Assembly: GCF_040939785.1 (NCBI RefSeq)
Contig: NZ_CP162553.1
Location: 992,001 to 1,056,000, forward strand
DNA from: Bradyrhizobium lupini
Lineage (GTDB): Bacteria > Pseudomonadota > Alphaproteobacteria > Rhizobiales > Xanthobacteraceae
DNA: 64,000 bases
Reading direction: 5' to 3'
Shown: positions 17,240 through 25,903 of the stretch, one piece after another
Layout of the letters: each line of letters begins with the position of its first letter
How positions within the stretch are numbered: position 1 is the first letter of the stretch
Made by a program: the position numbers and the translations under genes
The notes under the pieces: generated by a model
Databases searched by the model: none
Told to the model about the DNA's origin: nothing
Seen by the model: only the letters and a program-made list of their open reading frames with translations

Positions 17240-17998
17240 ATGGCTGCCGTTTATTCCGACCTCGCCGGCAAGGTCGTTCTCGTCACCGGAGGCGCATCGG
17301 GAATTGGCGCTGCGATCGTGCGGCGCTTCGCACAGCAGAAATCCAATGTCGTGTTCTTCGACATCAATGTCGACGCGGGCCAATCGCTGGCACGCGAGCT
17401 GTCGGATCAAGGTCTTAGCGCGCGTTTCATGCGTGTCGACTTGACCGATATTGCCGCGTTACGTGCCGGTGTCGCGGAGGCGCGCAATGTGCGCGGCGCG
17501 ATCAACATCCTCGTCAACAATGCCGCGCATGACGAGCGGCACAGCACCGAGGAAATGACACCGGAATATTGGGACGACCGCATCGGGGTCAACTTGAAGC
17601 ACCAGTTCTTTGCTGCGCAGGCCGTGTTGCCGGACATGAAGGCGGCGAACGCCGGCGCTATCATCAATTTCGGCTCGGTATCGTGGATCGCCGGACAAGG
17701 CGGCATGGCCGCCTACACCGCCAGCAAATCGGGTGTGATCGGTCTCACACGCTCTCTGGCGCGCGATTACGGCGCCTACAATATCCGCGTGAACGCGATA
17801 GCGCCAGGATGGATCATGACTGAGCGCCAGCTCGATAAATGGATGACACCCCAGGGCGAGGTCGAGCTCATGCAACGACAATGCCTGAAGCGCAAGCTCA
17901 TGCCCGACGAGGTCGCGAAGTTCACCATCTTCCTCGCTTCCGACGAGGCTTCTGCCTGCACAGCCCAGCACTACATCGTCGATGGCGGCTGGGTCTGA
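17240..17998 (+). CDS. SDR-family oxidoreductase
   Basis: A 252-residue classical short-chain dehydrogenase: VTGGASGIG near residues 15-23, VNNAA near 92-96, Ser146-Ser148 region, and Tyr159-x-x-x-Lys163 (YTASK). The C-terminal YIVDGGWV is typical. It is divergent from the sugar-binding protein gene across 163 bases and probably belongs to the same sugar pathway, for example as an aldose or sugar-acid dehydrogenase. ATG 17240 follows GAGGGA; a longer in-frame extension to 17156 is unlike the family. Confidence 0.9.
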   Translation: MAAVYSDLAGKVVLVTGGASGIGAAIVRRFAQQKSNVVFFDINVDAGQSLARELSDQGLSARFMRVDLTDIAALRAGVAEARNVRGAINILVNNAAHDERHSTEEMTPEYWDDRIGVNLKHQFFAAQAVLPDMKAANAGAIINFGSVSWIAGQGGMAAYTASKSGVIGLTRSLARDYGAYNIRVNAIAPGWIMTERQLDKWMTPQGEVELMQRQCLKRKLMPDEVAKFTIFLASDEASACTAQHYIVDGGWV

Positions 17999-18032
17999 GG
18001 CGGACCAGACCAGATCGTGCATCGGCGCGCCG

Positions 18033-19181
18033 CTACTTTGCCAGGCGGAACTTCCCGCCTTCGACCTTGATGAGAAAGGCCGAGCGCTCATCATAGCCGT
18101 TGTGATCGGCCTTGCTCATGTTCGACAGCCCATTGTTGAGATAGATGTTCTGCCCACGCTCGAGTGCGTCCCGCAGCGCCGCGCGAAATTCGATTGTGCC
18201 AGGCTTTGCCGTCTTCAGCGCATCCGGTGCAGCTTTTCCGATCAGTGCCACGACATCCCAGAGGTGAGCAGCGAACATGTTGGGCTTTTGTCCGTTCGCC
18301 GCTTCATACGCGGTCACGAACTCCTCCGTCGAACGACGGAACGGATCTCCTGCGGGAAGATCGGCGGCAATGGTAAAAGCTTCGCCCGCGAATACCGCAC
18401 CTTCGACGTTCGCGCCGCCGAGCTTGATGAACTCCTCACTGGCCACGCCGTGTGTCTGAAATATCTTCCCGGCGTATCCGCGCTCGCGGAGCGCCTGCTG
18501 CGGCAGGACGGCCGGAGTTCCTGCGGACGCGATGAAGACGGCATCGGGATTGGTCGACATCACCTTCAGCGCCTGACCGGTGACGCTGGTGTCGGCGCGC
18601 GCGTAGACCTCATGTGTGGTTACGGTCAGCCCCAACGCAGGCGCGAGGCGGCTCACCTCCTTGTAGTAGCCCTCGCCGTAGCCATCCGAAACGCCGATAT
18701 AGCCGAGCGTCTTCACGCCTGATGTCGCGATATGCTTGAGGATGGCGGCCGCCATGAGGTCGTCATTGGGAACGACCTTGAAAGCCCAGGCACGCTTCTC
18801 ATCCATCGGTTGAACGATGGCCGTAGCGGCAGCGAGCGACAGCAGCGGCGTCTTCGATTCGAGCGCGACATCCAGCATCGGCATGGTCACCGGGGTCAGA
18901 GAGGAGCCGACCAGCACGTCGACCTTATCCTGGATCACCAGCCGGCGTGCGTTCTGGACCCCTTTGGTCGAATCCGACTCGTCGTCCAGGACGATATAGG
19001 TCACCTTCTCTCCACCGATCTCTTTCGGAAGAGCTGCAACCGTCTTGAGCTGCGGCTGTCCCAGAGCGGATCCCGGGCCGCTTGCCGAAATCACAATTCC
19101 AATTTTGATGTCCGCGTGAGCAGCATTTCCAAAAAGGACGCATGCCACAAGAAGCGAGGCTCGCGCGAAACCGATCTTCAT
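18033..19181 (-). CDS. Branched-chain amino acid-type ABC transporter substrate-binding protein
   Basis: A 382-residue periplasmic protein of the Leu/Ile/Val-binding (LivJ-like) family, which in these bacteria also binds aromatic acids and amides. A signal peptide (MKIGFARASLLVACVLFGNAAHA) precedes DIKIGIVISASGPGSALGQP, the family start, and DDESDSTKGVQNARRL. ATG 19181 has GGGAGGAA upstream. No livHMGF genes adjoin it, so it is an orphan that must use a transporter encoded elsewhere. It is convergent with the SDR gene, 34 bases apart. Confidence 0.9.
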   Translation of the reverse strand: MKIGFARASLLVACVLFGNAAHADIKIGIVISASGPGSALGQPQLKTVAALPKEIGGEKVTYIVLDDESDSTKGVQNARRLVIQDKVDVLVGSSLTPVTMPMLDVALESKTPLLSLAAATAIVQPMDEKRAWAFKVVPNDDLMAAAILKHIATSGVKTLGYIGVSDGYGEGYYKEVSRLAPALGLTVTTHEVYARADTSVTGQALKVMSTNPDAVFIASAGTPAVLPQQALRERGYAGKIFQTHGVASEEFIKLGGANVEGAVFAGEAFTIAADLPAGDPFRRSTEEFVTAYEAANGQKPNMFAAHLWDVVALIGKAAPDALKTAKPGTIEFRAALRDALERGQNIYLNNGLSNMSKADHNGYDERSAFLIKVEGGKFRLAK

Positions 19182-20248
19182 GTCCCGTTCCTCCCTGTCC
19201 GCTTTGATGACTCCGCCGGCTGCATCGGGCGCCCCGGCTCGAGCTTGCACTGCTCTCCGGGACGCACCGACGCTGCCCAGAAGGCACGTCGTCCGACATA
19301 CGCGTTCCCTCCTGCGGTCCCGAGCAAGCGGGCGGATCATGCTAAGCGGATCGCGGCAACGTGTCTGTCCCTAGCGTTAGGGACAAGACATCGGTGCTCG
19401 AACCGGAATCTCGAGGTAGACGGACACGCCTTCGCGTTCTCGCGGCGCATTTCGCCCGAGCTTTGCTTGGTCGCTTCACCCTCTTGTCCAAGAGGGCGCA
19501 GGGAAGGCCGGGTGCCGGCTGGCACCCGCGGTCCGCTGCGCGAAAAGCACACGCAGGAAAACCGCACAGCAGCATACAGGTGTAGCCAATCACTCGGCCT
19601 TCCCTGCGCGATGGTTGGACGGCTTATGCCGTGCTCTCCCGGGAGCCGAGTTCTCTTTGGCCTCCCTCGTCCCAACGAAAGTCACCGCCACCGCGCCGGT
19701 TGACGCAGATGCCGCATTCGCCAGGGCTTGACCGTAGCAACGACGGCCAGGACCACACGGTTTTTGCCGTACGCACGGTTCGCCATTTCGCCGCAGTTTT
19801 CCCAGCCCTGTCGACGGAGCCGGAAACTTACAGACGAGACGAAGCCTAGCAGCGCCGCTCGTCGGAACGCAGCCTGGGCTCACGGAGAGCAATCCGCCCT
19901 GCCCTTAGCCTCTCGCACCCGAACGCTGCCGCGTCCACCGCAAGCCCGGCTCGCGAACATGACGACCACAAGATCGCCCCTCAAGGATGAGCCGGGATGG
20001 ACGACACATACGCTAAAACCGAATTTCGGTAAAGTGGAATATTTCTGACGAGGGGGGTTGACGCGGTCGTGGCTGTTTCGGCTGCGAGGCCGCTCGATGA
20101 GGAATTAGCGGTTTGGTAACCATACGCGCCTCGCTCGAAGGATTAATGCAAATCATACGCCGCCGGTGTCTCCCCCGTAACGACCCTGCTATAGAGCGTA
20201 GATCCGGCTCCATCAATCGTCCCGAGCCATCTGCTTTCTTGGTTGCGT
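19182..20248. other. Intergenic region of about 1.07 kb, no convincing gene
   Basis: I see no conserved protein here. Frames that stay open translate to Arg/Pro/Ser-rich products without motifs. The central part, about 19366-19960, is rich in hairpins and resembles a dispersed extragenic repeat I associate with Bradyrhizobium genomes. The last 280 bases are AT-richer and should hold the promoter of the GNAT-like gene, but no clear -35/-10 pair can be fixed. Confidence 0.6.
19366..19960. repeat. Probable dispersed extragenic repeat with several perfect hairpins
   Basis: Three perfect inverted repeats lie close together. TGTCCCTA/TAGGGACA (19366-19385) has a four-base loop, CCCTCTTG/CAAGAGGG (19479-19496) a two-base gap, and GGGTGCC/GGCACCC (19510-19527) a four-base loop. 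The following few hundred bases, with no conserved protein, recall a repeat family seen many times in Bradyrhizobium intergenic regions. The family assignment is from memory and only one copy is in this window; boundaries are approximate. Confidence 0.45.
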
Positions 20249-21385
20249 ATGAACAGACCTAGCAACACATTCGACATCGCCATCGAGCAGGGATTCGACT
20301 TCCTGTCGCCGGACTACGCGGAGCTGTTCGACAACTCGGCCGCCACCGCGTTCCAGCATCCGCTCTGGCTCGACACCCTCTACACCAGGCTCGCGTCTCA
20401 TGTGGGCGCAACTCCTCTGGTTGTCGTGGTCCGCCACCGCGCGACGGGCGCCCTTGCGATGGTGTTGCCCTTGCTGCGGATCCGGCGCGGCCCGATACGG
20501 ACCGTCGAATTCGCCGACCTCCGCGTTTCCGACTACCTCGCGCCCGTATGCAGCCCGCAGGTATTTTCCGAGCTGCTCAAGGACGAGAGTGCCTGCGCAG
20601 AAATCCGGTGCCTCGTCCGCCCGTTCGATCTGCTCCGGATGACCAAGCTGCCGGATGGACGGCTTCCGATCGAGAACCTGCTGGCTGCGCCCCGCCGCAT
20701 AGCGATGGACACCAATGCCTATGCGACCGTTCTGGTCGCGCCGTTCGAGCAATGGCGCGCCAGTGCGCTGGACCGTTCCTACCAGAAGGAGCTCGCAAAG
20801 AAAGCCCGGCAGCTCCAGAAGAAGGGGGACTTGAGTTTTTCATGCTGCCGCGACAGTGCCGCTGTCTTGGAGGTGCTGGACGTGATGAAGAAATTTCGCG
20901 GGCCGCGCTTTCAGGCACACGGCGACGGAGATCTGCTCCAGCGCCCCGAATATTACGGCTTCTATTCCGACGTGGCGCAGCGCGGCCTCGGCTCCTTTGT
21001 CCGGCTCTATGCGATGAAGATGAACGGCGAGGTCATCGCAGCCGTGCTCGGACTCAGCCATCACGGCAGCTTCCTCGTGATCATGGGCGCCTTCGACATT
21101 GCCGGATACAAAAGCCAGTCCTTGGGCGCGCTGATGTTCGAGCAGGTGGCGAAGGATTGCATCGAGCGCGGGGATCAGATGCTCGATTTCACCATCGGCG
21201 ACGAGCCCTACAAGAAGCAGTTCGGCGCTCAGCCTTCACCGATGTGGACGGTCACGCAGGCGGGCAGCACCACGGGCGCCATCTCCTTGTTCGCACTGAA
21301 ACAGGCGCCTTGGCTCAAGCTGGCCGCCAAGCGGATGTCGGAGTTCAGGTTCCTGCCGACCCGGACCTCAACGCCGACGCGCTGA
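20249..21385 (+). CDS. GNAT/FemAB-like N-acyltransferase (BioF2/CelD type)
   Basis: A 378-residue protein of the acetyltransferase-like group often annotated as CelD/BcsL or BioF2-like, common in exopolysaccharide loci. The N-terminal half has FQHPLWLDTLY and the AMVLPL strand. The second half holds the GNAT core: YAMKMNGEVIAAVLGL, then GALMFEQVAKDCIERGDQMLDF and GDEPYKKQFGA, all hallmarks of this family. ATG 20249 is chosen; TTG 20243 is two codons upstream. Probably cytoplasmic, acylating a sugar or a lipid-linked glycan precursor. The acyl donor and acceptor are unknown. Confidence 0.82.
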   Translation: MNRPSNTFDIAIEQGFDFLSPDYAELFDNSAATAFQHPLWLDTLYTRLASHVGATPLVVVVRHRATGALAMVLPLLRIRRGPIRTVEFADLRVSDYLAPVCSPQVFSELLKDESACAEIRCLVRPFDLLRMTKLPDGRLPIENLLAAPRRIAMDTNAYATVLVAPFEQWRASALDRSYQKELAKKARQLQKKGDLSFSCCRDSAAVLEVLDVMKKFRGPRFQAHGDGDLLQRPEYYGFYSDVAQRGLGSFVRLYAMKMNGEVIAAVLGLSHHGSFLVIMGAFDIAGYKSQSLGALMFEQVAKDCIERGDQMLDFTIGDEPYKKQFGAQPSPMWTVTQAGSTTGAISLFALKQAPWLKLAAKRMSEFRFLPTRTSTPTR

Positions 21386-21415
21386 CCGGTGCGAGGGGCC
21401 GACCGGGTGCCGCTC

Positions 21416-22639
21416 TCAGGCGCGTAGCGCGCTTCGAACCTGCGCGAGCCAGCCGGGCCGCATCTGATCGAGCCGGTGGGTGATACTGCGTCGCAGGAAG
21501 TGCAGCCGCCGCCGCACGTCCCAGCCAATATCGTTGCGGGACGTCAGGGCCTGCCGGAAGCGCGCCATCTTCAGTGACTGCTGGTCCGCCGCGACCTTGT
21601 CGGGATCGGAATAGAATTCAGAAATCTTCTCCCGGCCCATGCCCTCGGTCCCGAGCCAACGCGGCGCATATTCGGTGCAGAGGCGCTCGACGTCGACCAG
21701 CAGACGGGCGACGCCCGTGCCGGCGGCCGGACAATTCGTTTGGAACGCATCACCGATGAGCACGACTCCGGGCTGGAGATGTCCTTCCACGACGGACAGG
21801 TGCATCACCCAATTCTGCACCCGGTCGATCACGTGGAAATCGCCAAGGTAGGGCCGCAATCCCGGAAGCAGGCGCAAGACCGTCGCCTCCGGTTCACGGC
21901 GCAGCTCGCGCATGATCGGATCGGTCGGGTCTCGGAACATGAAGAGATTTGCCCGCATGCCGGCACGCACGGGAAACAGGCTGAGATAATCGATGCCGTC
22001 CGCTGTGCGCTCCCCATAACAGGTCAACGCCTCGAAATCGAACGGCGCGTGGTCGCGGCGGGCGATCGTGAAGCCGAACGAAACCGAATGGCGCTCGGCC
22101 AGCACGCGCCGCTTGATGCCGAGCTTGTAGCCGAGCACGCCCGCCATGCCCGTGGCCAGCACGACGAGGCGCGCAGTTATGCGCCCCCCTGACGCGAGCT
22201 CGACATGTTGGAGATCGTCGCGACAATTGACCGCAGTGACCTCATCGACAATGAGGCTGGACGGATCAGGCAGCTGGCTGCGCGCCATGGCGACGAGATC
22301 GGCATATGGAAGCCCGTAAGCCCGGCCGACGCTGACATCGACCACCTTGCCTTCCCTGATGTTGAGCACCTGATCATATCGACAGGCCACGTTGTCGAGC
22401 GCATCGAGGAAGCCCAGCTTGCGCAACATCTCCAGCTGACGGCCGCCTATTTTTTCGACCCGAAACTCGTCCGGATGGACCGCGCGCTTGTCGACGAGAG
22501 CGACACGATGCCCTGCCCGCGCGAGCACGGCCGCCGCGAGCGAGCCCGCAAGGCCGCCGCCGACGATCGCGATGTCGACGACGATCGCCGCGGTCGCAGA
22601 TCCAGCGCTCGGCTCGGTCACGTTGCTATCCGCCGTCAT
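21416..22639 (-). CDS. FAD-dependent monooxygenase/oxidoreductase (PHBH-like fold)
   Basis: A 407-residue flavoprotein. VDIAIVGGGLAGSLAAAVLA (GxGxxG, near residues 20-40) binds the ADP part of FAD, and VLIGDAFQTNCPAAGTGVAR is the GD motif of p-hydroxybenzoate hydroxylase-fold enzymes. It resembles FAD-dependent hydroxylases and halogenase relatives; no halogenase WxWxIP motif is evident. It is antisense to the flanking glycan genes, convergent with the GNAT-like gene (30 bases between stops). ATG 22639 is preferred over upstream starts because the FAD motif then lies at a normal distance. Substrate unknown. Confidence 0.82.
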   Translation of the reverse strand: MTADSNVTEPSAGSATAAIVVDIAIVGGGLAGSLAAAVLARAGHRVALVDKRAVHPDEFRVEKIGGRQLEMLRKLGFLDALDNVACRYDQVLNIREGKVVDVSVGRAYGLPYADLVAMARSQLPDPSSLIVDEVTAVNCRDDLQHVELASGGRITARLVVLATGMAGVLGYKLGIKRRVLAERHSVSFGFTIARRDHAPFDFEALTCYGERTADGIDYLSLFPVRAGMRANLFMFRDPTDPIMRELRREPEATVLRLLPGLRPYLGDFHVIDRVQNWVMHLSVVEGHLQPGVVLIGDAFQTNCPAAGTGVARLLVDVERLCTEYAPRWLGTEGMGREKISEFYSDPDKVAADQQSLKMARFRQALTSRNDIGWDVRRRLHFLRRSITHRLDQMRPGWLAQVRSALRA

Positions 22640-23067
22640 GGTCCAGGCTCCCACGGTCAACGATGGTTGCCCGTGCAATTCTCTCGCCTGATGTCGCATC
22701 GTAGGACCAAACGCGATCATTTCTCGATATCTCGGTTAACGCAGCGGAGACCTGCCCGGCCCGATGAGATCCGGCACGCGCCTTGCTCGGCCATTCCCGC
22801 CGAGCCGGTCCGCATTCCAACGGCTCATCTCGCCTCATCGGCCGTCGATGCGGCGCTCTGCCGCCACGCGACCGGGCCGCACTTTGCTCTATCTGGGACA
22901 ATGGGGTCAGCGATGTTCCATAGTGAAGCAACAGGCATGGCCGCGACGTCGCCGCGGCCGGCGGGATCATGGAGGCCGTCCATTAACACTCGCGGTTTTT
23001 CGGCATGCTAGGCTGTCGCAGGTAATCGGAAAATGTCTCTTCAGGGGAAGTTGCCCCTTAAATCTCC
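22640..23067. other. Intergenic region of 428 bases between divergent genes
   Basis: This region must hold divergent promoters for the flavoprotein and the flippase. Only a weak hairpin is evident near 23040-23060 (AGGGG/CCCCT), just upstream of the flippase start. No gene or RNA was recognised. Confidence 0.5.
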
Positions 23068-24415
23068 ATGATCGAATCCATCGTCCAGTTCATGCGGCGC
23101 GACGTGACGCGCGGTGTTGCCGGAACCATCCTTCTCAAGGTTGGTAGCGGCGCGCTTGCGTTCGCGTTGTTCTCGCTTGCGGCACGAACGATGTCGCCCA
23201 ATGGGTTTGGCATCTTTGCGACCTGGCTTTCGGTCGCCCAGATGGCAGCGGTCGTCGGTCTGGTGGGCCAGGAATCGCTGCTGGTGCGATTTCTGAACGA
23301 GTATCGGGTGGGAAATCAGCCTGATCTCACCAAGGGCGTGCTGCTATCGAGCTTCAAGATTTCCTCCGTCGCGATGCTGATTGCGATCGGCGCAATCGCG
23401 ATCGGCGCGAACATCAAAGGCGCCTCGTGGCTGCTGGTTGTCGCGGTGTCGGCCTACACAGCCGTGAATGCCGGACTGATGCTTGGCAGCCAGATCGCAC
23501 GCTCGCTGGTCAGCATTCTCATGGGGGAAGGAAACAGGGAGTTCTTCTGGCGAGTCAGCGTGGTGCTGTTTCTGCTCGCAATCATGTTCGGCCATCGGCA
23601 GCTTGATCCCGCCGAATTGATCGCCGTGATGACGATTGCCATGTCGGTCGGACTGGTCGCACAGATCATCGCGATTGCGCGAGTTCTGCCGGATTTCCGC
23701 GGCACGGCGGTGCGTTCCGAACCGTCGCGCTGGAGATCGAGCGCGCTTCATTTCTGGGTCGCATCCATCCTCGAAGCCGCGAACCAGTATTTCGACGTCA
23801 TTCTGGTCTACTGGATGCTGGACCCGGCAACCGCCGGAATTTATTTTGCCGCTTCGCGCCTGGCCAACATCTTCGCCATGCTGTCGGCCGCATTGTACAG
23901 CTTTGGCGCACGTCGGCTCCCCCTCGCTGTACTTCAGCAAGAACCATCAGGAATTCGAGCGAACGTTGCGGCTCATGGCGGAAGTGACCGCGGTGTGCGT
24001 GGTCAGCGGACTCCTCCTGATCTGGGTTGGAGGTCCCCATCTACTCAACTTGTTCGGGCCACATTTCGCTGCGCAGCACTGGGTCCTGATCGTGCTCGCG
24101 ATCGGAACGGCGGTCCAGGCGGCGGGCGGTCCGTCTGCGGCGATATTGCAACTGACCGGCCATGAGCGCGAGTATGTCCCCGTGATTGCCGGGAACGTAG
24201 CGCTACGGCTGGTTGGATTTCTCGTCCTCATTCCCTGGCTCGGCGTTCTTGGCGCAGCGATCTCAGCCACTGTGTCGCTCGCGTTAGCGACCATCGTCCT
24301 CAACATCCTCTGTCGCCGGCGAACCGGCGTCGATCCTTCGATTCTAGGGCTTCTGCGCTTCTCGGCATCGAAGCCCAGCGCCTACGCGGTCCGTGGCGCG
24401 GACTCCGGCGAATAG
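23068..24415 (+). pseudogene. Oligosaccharide flippase (Wzx/MOP superfamily), frameshifted
   Basis: About 448 residues when corrected. The first frame has RGVAGTILLKVGSGALAFAL, a typical flippase first helix, and many further membrane segments to LYSFGARRLP. The second frame resumes with LYFSKNHQEFERTLRLM and carries the remaining helices to the stop at 24415. One extra C in the CCCCC run at 23919-23923 accounts for the break. MOP flippases move lipid-linked oligosaccharide units across the inner membrane, which fits the neighbouring glycosyltransferase genes. Uncorrected, the product loses about its last third. Confidence 0.82.
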
Positions 24416-24717
24416 AGCGTCAGCATATGTCGCGCGTGTCCCGCATGAAGGAGAGCGCACCAGCAGCCGTCGGCGCACCGGCGGAATGTGCGTCGTTTTC
24501 ATATGCTTTAGTGGGCCCGCTCCAACCCAAATATCGATGGTTAATCGGCGGTTGCCCGCGTCCTCTGCACTTCGTCGGGAACCAGCGGAATTCCCTCATG
24601 CCCTTGCGGCAGGGCGCATTAACTCCGTTTATTGCTAGTCGGTGTCCGCGCGATGCCCGCATGGTAGATACGGAGTTAAGAAGGTGAAAAATTCGCTTCT
24701 CTAATGGGTCGGGATCC
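24416..24717. other. Intergenic region of 302 bases upstream of the glycosyltransferase gene
   Basis: No gene recognised. It is AT-richer than its surroundings and contains a perfect 10-base inverted repeat with a 41-base spacer (24619-24679), described separately. Confidence 0.5.
24619..24679. repeat. Perfect 10+10 inverted repeat with 41-base spacer
   Basis: TTAACTCCGT (24619-24628) and ACGGAGTTAA (24670-24679) are exact reverse complements. The second arm ends 38 bases before the glycosyltransferase start. It could be a regulator binding pair, a leader stem-loop, or a remnant of a repeat element. Confidence 0.55.
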
Positions 24718-25894
24718 GTGCTGCATTACCAGCCAAACAAGGCGTTGGGCGAGACGACTGCGACAGCACTCCCGTCGCCCAACGGTGGCGGACGCAAGCC
24801 GCACGTGCTGCTCGTACAGACCCAGGCTGAGAACGCCGGTGCGCAGGAGATCTCGCGCCTGCTTGGCGCCGGGCTGACCGCCCGCGGCTATCGCGTCACC
24901 AATCTTTTCTTCTTCCGCAAGTCGGATTCGTTCGATGAGCCGCCCCACACGGTCTATTGCGCGTCGAGCCGGCCGGGAAATCCGCTGGCGCTGCTGCAAA
25001 TGCTGTGGACGCTCGGCCGCCATATCAGGGCCACCAGGCCTGACGCCGTTCTGACCTTTCAGCACTTCGGCAATGTCATCGGCGCCGGTGTGGCGCGCCT
25101 GATCTGCCGCGCACCTGTCATCGCCAATCAGGTTTCATCCGCGCTGTCGATGAGCTGGCCGGTCCGTACGGCCGACATCGTCATGGGCAGCCTCGGCTTC
25201 TTCGACCGCATCACGCTCAACTCGCTGGACATGCAGCGCGAGTATTCGCGCTACCCCAGGGCTTATCGCGCGCGCATGGTGCATGTCCCGCACGGCTTCG
25301 ACGACAGGGCGCTCACCCTGTCGAAGCAAGCTGCGCGACAGAAGTTCAATCTCCCGCCGGATAGCCCCCTGCTCGGCTGCGCAGCAAGATTACACCCGCA
25401 CAAGCGGCTCGACGCGGCGATATGTCTGTTGCCGGATCAACCCTCCTGGCACCTCGCACTGGCCGGGCAGGGAGCCGACGAGGCCCGGCTGCGGCAGTTG
25501 GCGGATGACTTGAAAGTATCGGACAGGCTGCATCTGCTCGGCGAAATCACCCCACGCCAGATGGCGGAGTTTCTCGCCGCTCTCGACGTGTTCGTATTTC
25601 CGACGCAGGCGGAGACCTTCGGCCTCGCCGCTGTGGAGGCTGCAAACGCCGGCGTTCCCTCGGTCGTCACCGATCTTCCGGTCTTGCGCGAAGTGTTGTC
25701 CGTCGAAGGGGAAGCCGACAGCGCTGTTCGTCGATGCCTCCGATCATACCAAGCTGTCGGCCGCCGTCTCCAGGCTCCTGACGGACCAAAAACTGAGCGA
25801 CGAACTGCGGCAAAACGCCAAAGGCCTGAAGCTGCGCTATTCAGTGGACGCCATGGTGGAGGAATACGTTCGAATTCTCGGCCAGGTCATTTGA
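24718..25894 (+). pseudogene. GT4-family glycosyltransferase, frameshifted near the 3' end
   Basis: About 391 residues when corrected. N-terminal HVLLVQTQAENAGAQEISRLL is the acceptor-side Rossmann domain; LLGCAARLHPHKRLDAAI and FVFPTQAETFGLAAVEAANAGVPSV are the GT4 donor-binding motifs, including the E(x7)E motif. The frame breaks at GGGG 25708-25711: removing one G joins LREVLSVEGK to PTALFVDASD and runs to TGA 25892-25894. Uncorrected, the last 60 residues are replaced by an unrelated tail. Start at GTG 24718 is the only plausible one. It likely adds a sugar to an exported glycan, with the flippase upstream. Confidence 0.82.
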
Positions 25895-25903
25895 TCGGGG
25901 CGC

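Noticed and set aside
18732..19703. Open frame of 323 codons on the plus strand
   Set aside because: It is antisense to the Leu/Ile/Val-type binding protein and runs into the repeat-like block; the translation is Arg/Ser-rich with no family features.
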